From Streptomyces lichenis (GTDB lineage Bacteria > Actinomycetota > Actinomycetes > Streptomycetales > Streptomycetaceae), in NCBI RefSeq assembly GCF_023218175.1, contig NZ_JALPTH010000002.1, positions 248,001-312,000 on the forward strand: DNA of 64,000 bases, in the 5' to 3' direction. A program made the translations under genes and the position numbers. Below are positions 39,201 through 46,316 of the stretch, piece after piece (position 1 is the first letter of the stretch; the number at the start of each line of letters is the position of its first letter). The notes beneath the pieces are model-generated. The model was not told where the DNA came from and ran no database searches. It saw only the letters and a list, made by a program, of their open reading frames with translations.

Positions 39201-40498
39201 CCGGGCCCGATCAGCTCCACCGCGCCCTCGACACCCGCGGCGACGACCCCGTCGAGCAGGGCCACGCCCTTGCGCAGCGGCTCGGCACCGGCGTCCAGGC
39301 GCTGGTAGCCCAGCACGTTGTCGACGAGCGTGGTCATCCGGGCGTACCCGGCGGCGAGGTGGTGAAGAACCTGGTTGGCCTCCGGCCACAACTGTCCGGC
39401 CGGGTCGGCGGCCAGGGTGCCGAGCTCGCCCCGCAGTTCCTCCAGCGGGCCGCGCAGCGAGGCGCCGAGGACGGCGGTCAGCTGGGTGTGCCGGGCGGCG
39501 AGCGCCGCGTACGCCTCCTCGCGCCGCTCCCGTTCCACGGCGTCCCGCTCACTGCGGTCGGCCACCTCGGTGACATGCCGCTCGGCCAGTTCGGCGAGTT
39601 CGGCGGTGTGCCGCTCGGTCAGCTCGGCGATCCGCGCCTCGACCTCGGCGACCTGGGTCTCGTGCTGGGCGACCAGTTCCTCGTACGGGCGGCGGTCGGT
39701 GAAGGTCATCACCGCGCCGACGAGCTGGTCCCCGTCGCGTACCGGCGCGGTGGTCAGGTCCACCGGCACCGGGGAACCGTCCTTCGCCCACACCACCTGC
39801 CCGCGCACCCGGTGCTTGCGGCCGGAGCGCAGGGTGTCGGCCAGCGGCGACTCCTCGTACGGGAACGGCTCGCCGTCCGCGCGGGAGTGCAGCATCAGCG
39901 TGTGCAGTTCCTTGCCGCCGAGGTCGCTGGCGCGCCAACCGAGGATCTGGGCGGCGGCCGGGTTGACCAGCACCACCCGGCCGTCGGTGTCGGTGCCGAC
40001 GACGCCCTCGGCGGCGGCGCGCAGGATCATCTCGGTCTGCCGCTGGGACCGGGCCAGTTCGGCCTCGGTGTCGATGGTCCCGGACAGGTCGCGCACCACG
40101 AGCATCAGCAGCTCGTCACCGGTGAACGAGGAGCCCGCGCCGGCGCTGTACGGGTCGTACGCCTCGCGCCCGTCCTCCAGGCTCGCGCTGGTCACCTCGA
40201 CCGGGAACTCGCCGCCGTCGGTCCGCCGCGCCACCATCCTGGCCGGCTTGGTCCGCCTGCGGGCGTCCGCGGCCTCGGGCCGGCGCATCGAGCCGGGGAT
40301 CAGCCGGGAGTCGAACGCCGGCAGCAGATCGAGCAGACCCCGCCCGACCAGGGCGGTGCCCGGCGCCTCGAACATCTCCAGCGCGATGGTGTTGGCGTTG
40401 ACGACCGTGCCGTTGCAGTTGACGAGTACGAGCCCGTCCGGCAGCGCGTCGAGTATGGCTGCGAGGCGAGCAGCGCCTCGGGATGGCCTGCTGCTCAC
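36227..40498 (-). CDS. PAS-domain multidomain sensor with degenerate kinase core and C-terminal receiver domains
   Basis: A 1423-residue protein. GTG 40498 follows GGGAGGAAG. Two PAS-like domains (about 10-150 and 155-280) are followed by a coiled coil (285-345). A DHp-like helix reads LGASLRGPLEELRG, where VSHELRTPL-type kinases have the phosphorylated His; the ATPase-like part also lacks the N and G1 boxes. About 600 low-complexity residues follow with seven basic repeats such as PTGRRRAR and PSGRRARR. Then come two receiver-like domains: RRLLVWPAPD and RVLLIEEQDE...NLVVMDLMQVRR. The last keeps the phosphorylatable Asp but has AER where Lys is expected. It probably works as a scaffold or signal integrator rather than a kinase. 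Confidence 0.82.
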   Translation of the reverse strand: MSSRPSRGAARLAAILDALPDGLVLVNCNGTVVNANTIALEMFEAPGTALVGRGLLDLLPAFDSRLIPGSMRRPEAADARRRTKPARMVARRTDGGEFPVEVTSASLEDGREAYDPYSAGAGSSFTGDELLMLVVRDLSGTIDTEAELARSQRQTEMILRAAAEGVVGTDTDGRVVLVNPAAAQILGWRASDLGGKELHTLMLHSRADGEPFPYEESPLADTLRSGRKHRVRGQVVWAKDGSPVPVDLTTAPVRDGDQLVGAVMTFTDRRPYEELVAQHETQVAEVEARIAELTERHTAELAELAERHVTEVADRSERDAVERERREEAYAALAARHTQLTAVLGASLRGPLEELRGELGTLAADPAGQLWPEANQVLHHLAAGYARMTTLVDNVLGYQRLDAGAEPLRKGVALLDGVVAAGVEGAVELIGPGRVQFAVHAPPIEAVVDGARLSTALAHLIADVAGVDSTGRTRQVAAGGYADSTIVVAAAQRGDVVRIEVRGPYAGGDPVHEPIVCGVVRAHGGVVQSHEVPGMPGSAFVLEVPLGEVDRARDGYAGGAAFAAAGALLPAQQNGERDAPGRRGGSIPGSRDGRGSGDGRGGRDALGGPESLGGLDSLGGPASSGGLASLSGPDSFGGQGGDTAGGGGVAPAAGTAGGTDGGTSGGGRRRARRSSTDAFLESPVRTEDPVAAEPTGRRRARADEAAAVGGAGPDPVAAAMVPAAPTGRRRGRPSPAEGAVLTAAESAQGRPALGETVPPQGVPADAATPVHPSGRRARRDGEPAALPALPAAPVAGGPADRAEEPTGRRARRALGPAQERAATAEAGSSDAAAPRSPFALPPADADRRAPADAIQADPSPVTSVSGVSGVPGSDEEQTRHDSADAEHGPGSLPTGPHPYQRNGAQQSAQAHPAPDPAPGPDAASAPTGRRRAVGEGVSRTADAAGGPAANGAAPEAGSTAADAGTGGGTGSVPLPPEAPAGTAADPGGPVPSGRPAPARRSLAEQPAGQSPPASASTQDPSQSTQGRAFNVRTLGQGVPFTQQTDGQTATGGQPVVGQQAVRPGATGTGTGTGTGTGTGEGSAGPQAAGQQAAAGQDASSGSGRRRKLATPPEEDPAPVLEAAAAARPHPQPQPRLASSTGGRAYEIGAPDQDAAEGPELLDGPGGAVEVANEPTPQPVDDELPPEPLDNPRRLLVWPAPDVSTQEALSERGYRPVIVHSREEVDAQIAAFPAALFVDPLTGPITRTALQSLRQAAVAAEVPVLLAAGLGQATREAAYGADPAVLLKALAPRDSEQHPSRVLLIEEQDEIALALTASLERRGMQVARAATDSEAVTLAAQTRPNLVVMDLMQVRRRRAGIIDWLRANGQLNRTPLVVYTSASLQEAELPKLSSGETVLFLAERSTSGEVQARIVDLLAKIGTN
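37265..37300. repeat. Hexamer microsatellite GGTGCC x6 in the PAS protein gene
   Basis: Six exact GGTGCC units encode a Thr-Gly run in the low-complexity linker. Being a multiple of three, copy changes would alter length without breaking the frame. A shorter tract of the same hexamer is in the MFS gene near 5143-5160. Confidence 0.9.
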
Positions 40499-40722
40499 GA
40501 CGACGCTTCCTCCCGCTCGGCCTGTCACTGCACAAGGAGTCTAAGGGCAGCCGATGGGGGCCCGACGGCGGTTGTGTGGGGGGTCGCGAACGATGATCTT
40601 GTACGAGGCTGCCGTGGCCCCGCCCCGGCCGCGGGCATATGCGCAGGCCGGGCGCGGGGCGAGCCCACAGCGGGGGCCGGGGTGAGGCGAGGAGGCGGGC
40701 CTCGGACGAACCGTGGTGAGGA

Positions 40723-41169
40723 CTACGACCGGACCTTCGGCAGTACCGGCTTCAGCGCGTCCCAGCGGGCGATCTCGCAGCCGTCCGTCCGCGAGAACCG
40801 GGCGTCCACGTCCTTGCCGCGCCAGGTGCCGGTGATGTGCGCGGTGGCGGGCCCGCCGTGCTGCATGGTGCACATCGTGCCCTCGGCGACCGGCGCGAAC
40901 GGGTCCCTGTCCTGCGCGGCCAGCTCGTCCAGCCGGGCGCACGCGCTCTTCGCCCGCGGGTGCGTCCCGACGGCGCTGCGCGTGTCGCACTCCAGCTCGA
41001 AGGTGCCGTTCGCTGTGGAGTAGCCCGAGTCGGCGATGGTGATGGTCAGCTTGTCCGGCCCCGCCAGCAGCGGCAGCGGCAGCGGCGTGTCCAGGGCGAC
41101 GGCACCGGGCGCGGCGGCGCCCAGTACGGCGAGGGAGGCGGCGGAGGTGAGGAAGAGGCGACGCAGCAT
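40723..41169 (-). CDS. Subtilisin inhibitor-like (SSI family) secreted protease inhibitor
   Basis: A 148-residue protein from ATG 41169 (GGAG upstream) with signal peptide MLRRLFLTSAASLAVLGAAA. The mature SSI fold has four cysteines in the family pattern: LECDTR...SACARL (first pair) and TMCTMQ...DGCEIAR (second pair). By alignment to SSI the reactive site lies in CTMQHGG, with Met at P1, so it should inhibit subtilisin-like proteases. Also typical are VGTHPRAKSAC and ITGTWRGKDV. Such inhibitors control extracellular proteases during aerial growth. It is downstream of nothing on its strand and probably monocistronic. Confidence 0.93.
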   Translation of the reverse strand: MLRRLFLTSAASLAVLGAAAPGAVALDTPLPLPLLAGPDKLTITIADSGYSTANGTFELECDTRSAVGTHPRAKSACARLDELAAQDRDPFAPVAEGTMCTMQHGGPATAHITGTWRGKDVDARFSRTDGCEIARWDALKPVLPKVRS

Positions 41170-41382
41170 GCGTTCTCCAGGAGTGCGGAAGCCGGGGGCG
41201 GCCCGGCCGGAGGCCGGACCTTCGCTCACCCCGTTAACGCGCCACCGGCGACGGCGTTGCGCACCCGCTGACGCTTTGCCCCGCCCCGGGGCCGCCTAGT
41301 ACCGTAGGGATCGATTGGTGGCACCCCCCGTGGCTGTGTCATCATCTGCACGCACCACTCGCTCCGCGCGGGTGCGCGCACT

Positions 41383-41473
41383 GGAGGCGTCGCCTAGTCC
41401 GGTCTATGGCGCCGCACTGCTAATGCGGTTTGGGTCTTAAAGCCCATCGAGGGTTCAAATCCCTCCGCCTCCG
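41383..41473 (+). tRNA. tRNA-Ser (anticodon GCU)
   Basis: A 91-nt class II tRNA: acceptor GGAGGCG/CGCCTCC, anticodon stem-loop CCGCA-CTGCTAA-TGCGG with anticodon GCT, long variable arm and T-loop GGTTCAAATCC. CCA is not encoded. It reads AGC/AGU serine codons and is followed by a perfect terminator. Confidence 0.97.
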
Positions 41474-41482
41474 CAGCACCAC

Positions 41483-41514
41483 CCGAAGCCCCGGCCCCAC
41501 GGCCGGGGCTTCGG
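41483..41514 (+). terminator. Terminator of tRNA-Ser(GCU)
   Basis: Perfect 14-bp arms CCGAAGCCCCGGCC / GGCCGGGGCTTCGG with loop CCAC, followed by TCGTTT, 9 bp after the tRNA. Confidence 0.9.
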
Positions 41515-41704
41515 TCGTTTCCGCCCCCGGAGCGCCGCCGTGCCGACGGCTTCGGGCCAACGGCCCCGGGTGGGCGCCTGGAAGATCGTCTGGGGAGTTT
41601 GCCCAGGTCAGCACCGGTCCGGGTAATGGATTTCGCGTCCCGCCGCCGGTCATGTAATGTTGTTCTCGCAACGCCGACCGGGACGAAAAGCCCGGGAAGC
41701 ACAA

Positions 41705-41777
41705 GCACTCGTAGCTTAACGGATAGAGCATCTGACTACGGATCAGAAGGTTGCAGGTTCGAATCCTGCCGAGTGCA
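41705..41777 (+). tRNA. tRNA-Arg (anticodon ACG), attachment site of the integrated element
   Basis: A 73-nt gene: acceptor GCACTCG/CGAGTGC, anticodon stem-loop TCTGA-CTACGGA-TCAGA with anticodon ACG (edited to ICG), T-loop GGTTCGAATCC and discriminator A. Its 3' half from the anticodon loop onward belongs to the 105-bp attL repeat, so the gene is rebuilt intact by the integrated element. The other half-copy is at 52816. Confidence 0.97.
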
Positions 41778-41840
41778 CACAGCTGAGAGGCCCGGACGAG
41801 AGTCCGGGCCTCTTGCGTTGGCGGCCGTACAGCAGCGAAG
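41736..41840. repeat. attL, 105-bp direct repeat
   Basis: Identical to 52816-52920 over all 105 bases, from the anticodon loop of tRNA-Arg through 63 bp downstream. It includes the tRNA terminator hairpin (41786-41813, 12-bp arms AGAGGCCCGGAC/GTCCGGGCCTCT, loop GAGA). The integrase stop lies 24 bp inside the element. Confidence 0.95.
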
Positions 41841-41863
41841 TACAGCAACCGTGCTGATCGGCA

Positions 41864-43093
41864 TCAGCCGGTGGTGCCGCCCACGGCATCGGACAGCTTG
41901 CCGATCGCCGCTCGCACCTCCTCCTCGCTCGCCTCCGCGTACACCTCCATGGTCATGGCGATCTGCGAGTGGCGGAGGATGCGCTGGGCCACCTTCGGGT
42001 GGACCTGGAGCGCGACCAGGAGCGAGCCGCAGGTGTGTCGGGTGTTTCGCAGCGGGATCACCCGGAGCCCGGCGCGGCGGGACCGCAGCGCGAACATCCG
42101 GGTCAGGTTCCCGGGCTCGATCGGGGTCCCGTACTTGGTCGTGAAGACCAGCCCGCGGCTGTCCTGCCACAGCTCCCCGGCCGCGTTCCGGTCGCCGAGC
42201 TGCTGGGCGCGGCGCATCCGGAGGGCCTTCAAGCAGAGCGACGGCAGCGGCAGGAAGTCGTCCGAGTCCTCGGTCTTGGTCTCCCGGTGGAGCAGTTGCC
42301 GACCGGCCCGCTGGATCTGGTGGTCCACGTACAGCTCGCCGGTCTCGAAGTTCACCGACTCCCAGGTGAGCCCCAGGACCTCACCGCGTCGCAGGCCGAG
42401 GCAGAGCACGAGCACCCAGGCCGCGAACAGGCGGTCGTCCCGGGCGGCGGCATCCGCGAGGAACCGGCCGGCCTCGGATGCGGACCACGGCTTGACGCGA
42501 CGGCGCCGGGGCTTGGGCACCTTCACCAGCGAGGCGACGTTCCGGCCGATCTCCTCCTCGGTGACCGCATGGGTGAGCGCGGCCCGCAGAGCGTCCCGGG
42601 CCCCCTGGACCACCCGGCGGGACGGGAAGGACTCGCAGCACTCCCCGGCCGCGCAGCACCGGCGACGACTGGCGTCCCGCTTGGCGTCCTTCCCCTGGGC
42701 GCAGCACTGGCAGACCTCGGCCAGCACGGTCAGCCACTCCCGCACGTCCCGGACGGTCAGCTTGTCGAGCCGCTTCCTGCCCAGGTGTGGAGCGATGTAG
42801 AGCCGCACGTACCCCTCGTACGAGACGTACGACAGCGGGGCCAGGTTGGGCTTCACGATCGTGTCCAGCCAGTACCCGAGGAAGGCGGCGACCGTGCGGT
42901 GCCGGGTGGCCACGGGCCCCTTCTTGGCGGCGGCGTGAAGCGCGAGCCACTTCCCGTGCACCTCCTCGCGGGTCTTGCCGTACGCGTACTTCCGGGCTCG
43001 CTTGCCGTCCGGCTTGGTCACCCAGACGTAGGCCGCGTAGCCGTTCTTGTACGAGTAGATGGAGCCCTCGCCGTTGCCGCGCTTGCCGCTCAT
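41864..43093 (-). CDS. int: Tyrosine-type site-specific integrase of the AICE
   Basis: A 409-residue recombinase. The ATG overlaps the xis stop by 4 bp. The N-terminal arm-binding domain begins GNGEGSIYSYKNGYAAYVWV. The core-binding domain has a Cys-rich insert CQCCAQGKDAKRDA...CCAAGECC that is common in AICE integrases and may bind zinc. The catalytic domain shows the first Arg in LGLRRGEVLGL, then PLRNTRHTCGSLL (second Arg and His; the usual first His position is Arg here), LRHSQIAMTMEVY with the nucleophile Tyr. It integrates the element into tRNA-Arg(ACG) next to which it lies. Confidence 0.93.
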   Translation of the reverse strand: MSGKRGNGEGSIYSYKNGYAAYVWVTKPDGKRARKYAYGKTREEVHGKWLALHAAAKKGPVATRHRTVAAFLGYWLDTIVKPNLAPLSYVSYEGYVRLYIAPHLGRKRLDKLTVRDVREWLTVLAEVCQCCAQGKDAKRDASRRRCCAAGECCESFPSRRVVQGARDALRAALTHAVTEEEIGRNVASLVKVPKPRRRRVKPWSASEAGRFLADAAARDDRLFAAWVLVLCLGLRRGEVLGLTWESVNFETGELYVDHQIQRAGRQLLHRETKTEDSDDFLPLPSLCLKALRMRRAQQLGDRNAAGELWQDSRGLVFTTKYGTPIEPGNLTRMFALRSRRAGLRVIPLRNTRHTCGSLLVALQVHPKVAQRILRHSQIAMTMEVYAEASEEEVRAAIGKLSDAVGGTTG

Positions 43094-43296
43094 GCCGCGA
43101 GCCCTTCCGCGTCGGCGATGACGCCCTGGACGTACTCGTCCACCCAGGCCGGGAGGATGCGGCGGTGGCGGCCGATCTTCACCGAGCGGATCTCCCCGGT
43201 GAGCACCAGCATCTTGGTCTTGGACAGGCCGAAGCCGAGCATGCCGGCGACCTCGGCGGTGCTGTGCCACTTCGGCTGGATCACATTGTTGATCAT
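43090..43296 (-). CDS. xis: Excisionase, MerR-like helix-turn-helix
   Basis: A 68-residue DNA-binding protein (HTH_17 type): TAEVAGMLGFGLSKTKMLVL is the helix-turn-helix, followed by the wing GRHRRILPAWVDEYV. It overlaps repSA (ATGA at 43293-43296) and int by 4 bp each. In pSAM2 the corresponding Xis directs excision together with Int. Confidence 0.9.
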   Translation of the reverse strand: MINNVIQPKWHSTAEVAGMLGFGLSKTKMLVLTGEIRSVKIGRHRRILPAWVDEYVQGVIADAEGLAA

Positions 43297-44693
43297 GCTG
43301 CGGCTCCTTCCGGTGCGGGGGCGGGTAGGTCGTGCAGGGCTTCGCGGGCGGCCTCGCGGTTGAGCCGGAGGTCCCGTGCGATGGAGGCGGCAAGGACGGA
43401 TTCGCCGGGGGTATGGCCTTGCCCGGCGTACCGCCAGTCGGCCAGGACGAGGACGGTCGGGTCCTGGTCGGCGTCCGGGAGGCCGAGTTCGGCGCGCTGC
43501 TGGGCGGCCCGGTAGTCGACGCGGACCTGGCGCAGGGCCCCGAGGGTGGTGGAGTAGCGGCGGGACTTGGTGGAGAAGTGGCCCCGGAAGCCGAGCATGT
43601 GAGCCCAGGCCCGCAGCCGCCGGTCCGGATAGGCGGCGTCCAGGTCGAAGCAGGCTTCGATGAGGCGGCGCGGGTGGTCGGGCACGTCGAGGAGGACCAG
43701 GGCCTCGCGGTTGCCGATGCGACGGTCCACGGAGCCGGTGGTCTCGGCGGCCTTGGTCGCGTACTTGGCGACGTAGGAGGCGACGGCCTGTTCGGTGATG
43801 TCGGTGCCGGCGTCGAAGGCGCGGACGGGGCGGATGTCGAGCTGGGTACCCCAGCGCAGGGCGCGGGCGGGTTGGCCGCCGGCGGCCGGGACGGTGACGG
43901 TCGTGTAGGTGTGGACGGCGGCGGCCCGGATGGACTCGGTGAGCAGCTGCACCGAGGCCCATGACGGGGGCGGGGAGTCATGGCCGTCGGGCCCGTCGAG
44001 GCGGACGACGGCATGGAAATGCACGGCCCCGCGCTTCTGGAACTCGGCGACCTTGCCGTACGAGACCCGAGCCGACTCCTTCAATGCCCGCTGGGTGAGC
44101 CCGGCGCGGGCGGCGATCTCCCGGCGCAGCCGGTTGGTGAAGCGCTGCCACAGGTCCCCGGCGTGGTTGTTGAACAGCACGGCGGCGGCGTAGTCGTAGC
44201 GATCCGGGTCGAGCGGTGTGCCGAGGAGGTCGCCGTCCGCCTGGTGGTGGGCGCCGCAGCGGCAGCGGCCCGTGTTCGGCTGGTTGTGGACGGGTCCGAA
44301 GGACGGGGCGGTGAGGGTGGCGAAGACCCGGGGGTGGTCCCGGACGGTCGCGGGTACCTCCTTGGTCTCGTCGCCCGCCAGTCCGGCGCGGATCAGGTGG
44401 TAGGTGTCGGCGGCGTAGAGCCAGGCGCAGGCCGGGCAGCGCGAGGCGCGGCGGTTGCCGCAGGCGACACGGAGCCGTCCGCCGGGTTCGGTGTCGGTGG
44501 AGTAGCGGTGCAGGATCTCGCCGCTGGCCTTGTCCCGGGTGACCGTCCAGCCCGCCAGGTGGACCGGGTTGGCGCAGCCGCCGGTCCGGCGCACCTGGTC
44601 GCGCCAGCGGTCGAAGCCGGGGGACCCGGCCACCCGCAGAGTGTCGCCGAGGGTGGCCGGGTCCAGGCCCGCGAGGGTCGCGGAGTGGGTCAC
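43293..44693 (-). CDS. repSA: RepSA-type replication initiator, rolling-circle
   Basis: A 466-residue initiator from GTG 44693 (GGGAAGGCGG upstream). The N-terminal part has Cys pairs CPAC and CRCG suited to zinc. The HUH relaxase motif is GAVHFHAVVRLDG near the middle, and the tyrosine motif is VASYVAKYATK, so it should nick and join DNA at a double-strand origin in rolling-circle replication after excision. Length and motifs agree with pSAM2 RepSA. The gene overlaps xis and the upstream small ORF by 4 bp. Confidence 0.93.
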   Translation of the reverse strand: MTHSATLAGLDPATLGDTLRVAGSPGFDRWRDQVRRTGGCANPVHLAGWTVTRDKASGEILHRYSTDTEPGGRLRVACGNRRASRCPACAWLYAADTYHLIRAGLAGDETKEVPATVRDHPRVFATLTAPSFGPVHNQPNTGRCRCGAHHQADGDLLGTPLDPDRYDYAAAVLFNNHAGDLWQRFTNRLRREIAARAGLTQRALKESARVSYGKVAEFQKRGAVHFHAVVRLDGPDGHDSPPPSWASVQLLTESIRAAAVHTYTTVTVPAAGGQPARALRWGTQLDIRPVRAFDAGTDITEQAVASYVAKYATKAAETTGSVDRRIGNREALVLLDVPDHPRRLIEACFDLDAAYPDRRLRAWAHMLGFRGHFSTKSRRYSTTLGALRQVRVDYRAAQQRAELGLPDADQDPTVLVLADWRYAGQGHTPGESVLAASIARDLRLNREAAREALHDLPAPAPEGAAA

Positions 44694-44902
44694 CAGCGCC
44701 GCCTTCCCTGGGGGGTGCTGGCGTCGTTGCTGGTCGGGCCGCTCAGGTTCCTTCCGCGGGCCTTGGGCGGCTCGGGGCGCAGGAAGTCGTGCTTCTTGTG
44801 GGCTTCCCTGATCTGCCGTTCCTGGGCAACCTCGCGCTTGGCGCGGTCGCACACTTCCTGGTGGTCGTAGTCGTCGGGATAGCGGCGGCTGAAGAACCCC
44901 AT
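44690..44902 (-). CDS. Small hypothetical AICE protein
   Basis: A 70-residue highly charged protein (MGFFSRRYPDDYDHQEVCDR...) predicted mostly helical in its first half and disordered at the Ser/Thr/Arg-rich end. It overlaps repSA by 4 bp, and its ATG shares one base with the stop before it (TGATG), so it is certainly part of the operon. No known function; similar short genes occur before repSA in related elements. Confidence 0.8.
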   Translation of the reverse strand: MGFFSRRYPDDYDHQEVCDRAKREVAQERQIREAHKKHDFLRPEPPKARGRNLSGPTSNDASTPQGRRRW

Positions 44903-45090
44903 CAGACGGTCACCTCCACCGAGGTGCGCGGGGTCGCCGGGCGGTGGCCGGTGCCGTGGCAGGTCGGGCAGGTGGCGGAGACGGTACGGCGCTGGCCGTC
45001 CGGGGTGGCGGTGCCGGTGGTGATGTGGACGACGGGGAAGCCGTCGCAGTCACCGCAGACCCGTGAGCGGGCAAGGCTGTGCTGGGCCAT
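44902..45090 (-). CDS. Small zinc-finger-like AICE protein (mobile element transfer type)
   Basis: A 62-residue protein with two CxxC pairs: CGDCDGFPVV and CPTCHGTGHRP, the latter like a DnaJ cysteine repeat. These should bind one zinc. ATG 45090 has GGGAGT upstream. It follows the first copy of the intergenic hairpin (45132-45173). Such proteins are regularly encoded between spd genes and repSA in Streptomyces elements; their role is unknown. Confidence 0.82.
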   Translation of the reverse strand: MAQHSLARSRVCGDCDGFPVVHITTGTATPDGQRRTVSATCPTCHGTGHRPATPRTSVEVTV

Positions 45091-45131
45091 GATGGGAGTC
45101 CTTTCGATTGCGGTTGGAAGGGGCCGGACCG

Positions 45132-45173
45132 TCCGGGCGGCGGCGATGCTTGGCGGCTTGTGCGCCGCCCGGA
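45132..45173 (-). ncRNA. Conserved intergenic hairpin, copy 1
   Basis: An 11-bp stem (TCCGGGCGGCG with its complement CGCCGCCCGGA) and a 20-base loop. It lies 7 bases after the GGDEF stop and 42 bases before the next ATG. Copy 2 at 45784 has the same position, the same loop and a compensatory C-G to T-A pair, indicating that the structure itself is kept. Role unknown; it could be a processing, stability or attenuation element within the operon. Confidence 0.65.
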
Positions 45174-45179
45174 GGCCGG

Positions 45180-45740
45180 TCAGTGAGCGAGGTGGCGCGG
45201 CCCGCGTCGGCCGGCCGAGCCCTTGGCCGCGTACATGGCGGCGTCGGCGGCGGAGAGCGCGTCGGTGAGGCTGCGGACCGGCAGTTCGGCCAGGCGGCAC
45301 ACGCCGACCGAGGCGGAGACCGGCAGCGCGCGGCCGTCGTGAAGGAACGATTCGCCGAGTGCACGGCGCAGTTCGGCTAGGCCAGGGGTACGGCGGATGT
45401 CCCGTACGACGGCGGTGAACTCGTCTCCGCCCAGGCGGCCCGCGGCTCCGTACCGGCCGCACCAGGCGGTGAGGCGGGCGGCGGTGGCGGTGAGGACGGC
45501 GTCTCCGGCGGCGTGGCCGTGGAGGTCGTTGGTCTGCTTGAAGTCGTCTAGGTCGACCAGGAGGACGACGGCCTCGCGGTGGCGGCGGACGGCCCGTTCG
45601 GCGAGCGCGGTCCATCCGGCGCGGGTGCGCAGGCCGGTCAGCGGGTCGCGGCGGGCGGCGGCGAGCCGGTGGGCGAGGACGCCGAAGTGGGCGGCCCAGC
45701 CGATCAGCGGCAGCGATAAGGCGAGTGCGTAGGTGTCCAC
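45180..45740 (-). CDS. GGDEF-domain diguanylate cyclase encoded on the element; TTA codon 8
   Basis: A 186-residue protein from GTG 45740 (AAGGAAA upstream). One membrane helix (about residues 5-22) is followed directly by a GGDEF domain. RDPLTGLRTRAGW starts it, LLVDLDDFKQTND holds a metal Asp, and GRLGGDEFTAVV is the intact active-site loop. It should make cyclic di-GMP. In Streptomyces c-di-GMP locks BldD on developmental genes, so the element could influence its host's development. Leu8 is coded by TTA, which needs the bldA tRNA. Confidence 0.9.
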   Translation of the reverse strand: MDTYALALSLPLIGWAAHFGVLAHRLAAARRDPLTGLRTRAGWTALAERAVRRHREAVVLLVDLDDFKQTNDLHGHAAGDAVLTATAARLTAWCGRYGAAGRLGGDEFTAVVRDIRRTPGLAELRRALGESFLHDGRALPVSASVGVCRLAELPVRSLTDALSAADAAMYAAKGSAGRRGPRHLAH

Positions 45741-45783
45741 GGCGGGTTTCCTTCGGTCGCGGTTGGAAGGGGTGGAGTGGCCG

Positions 45784-45826
45784 TCCGGGCGGTGGCGATG
45801 CTTGGCGGCTTGTGGCACCGCCCGGA
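45784..45826 (-). ncRNA. Conserved intergenic hairpin, copy 2
   Basis: Same design as copy 1: stem TCCGGGCGGTG / CACCGCCCGGA and nearly identical loop (one extra base), 7 bases after the SpdB-like stop and 44 bases before the GGDEF start. Flanks are also similar (GGTTGGAAGGGG and AGGCCGGTCA on the + strand), so the whole 85-bp spacer is a duplicated unit. Confidence 0.65.
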
Positions 45827-45832
45827 GGCCGG

Positions 45833-46123
45833 TCAACGACGAAAGTCCTGGCGGAGCATGCGGACGAGCGCCAGGAGGACGGTGCCGCTGATGGCGAGCG
45901 CCAGGCCGGTGATGGCGACGGCGAGCAGCGTGGAGGTGAGCACGACGCCGGTGACGACGACCCCGACGACGGCGGCGGCCGGGTTGCGCTGGGCCAGGTC
46001 GACCAGGCCGGGGCGGTGCGCGGGAGCGGGCGCCGGTGCGGCGGTCCGGTCGAGCGCGGCCGGGGCCTGCGGGAGGGCGGTCGGGGTGTAGGTGTCCGGC
46101 GTCGGGTACTGCGGCTTGAACAC
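45833..46123 (-). CDS. SpdB-like plasmid spread membrane protein
   Basis: A 96-residue protein from GTG 46123 (AAGGAG upstream). A Pro/Ala-rich N-terminus (VFKPQYPTPDTYTPTALPQ) precedes one long or two short membrane segments (AAAVVGVVVTGVVLTSTLLAVAITGLALAISG), ending LVRMLRQDFRR. Size, layout and position match SpdB proteins that help spread conjugative elements from hypha to hypha. The exact family name is inferred from context. Confidence 0.78.
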   Translation of the reverse strand: MFKPQYPTPDTYTPTALPQAPAALDRTAAPAPAPAHRPGLVDLAQRNPAAAVVGVVVTGVVLTSTLLAVAITGLALAISGTVLLALVRMLRQDFRR

Positions 46124-46140
46124 GGGTTTCTCCTTCCGAG

Positions 46141-46296
46141 TCACTTGGCGAGCTGGTCGATGACCGGGGCGAACAGGCTGTCCGCGAGGAGGTAGCCGCC
46201 GAGGAGGAGCACGGCGACGAGCCACCAGGGCGGGCGGACGAGCTTGACGCCGAGGGCACCGACGGCGATCAGGGCGAGCCAGAGCGGTACGTCCAT
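46141..46296 (-). CDS. Small membrane protein (51 aa) of the element
   Basis: A short gene reading MDVPLWLALIAVGALGVKLV and continuing to VIDQLAK. It has two hydrophobic segments, roughly residues 4-17 and 25-43, separated by RPPWW. ATG 46296 follows GAGGAGAACC. It lies between the SpdB-like gene and the next small ORF with 17-20 bp gaps, so it belongs to the operon. Similar tiny membrane proteins are common among spd genes. Confidence 0.75.
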   Translation of the reverse strand: MDVPLWLALIAVGALGVKLVRPPWWLVAVLLLGGYLLADSLFAPVIDQLAK

Positions 46297-46316
46297 GACG
46301 CGGTTCTCCTCGGTGG

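Noticed and set aside
36842..41023. A 1393-codon open frame on the + strand opposite the PAS protein gene
   Set aside because: It is an antisense shadow caused by GC-rich third positions; the minus-strand protein has recognisable domains, a ribosome site and proper codon bias.
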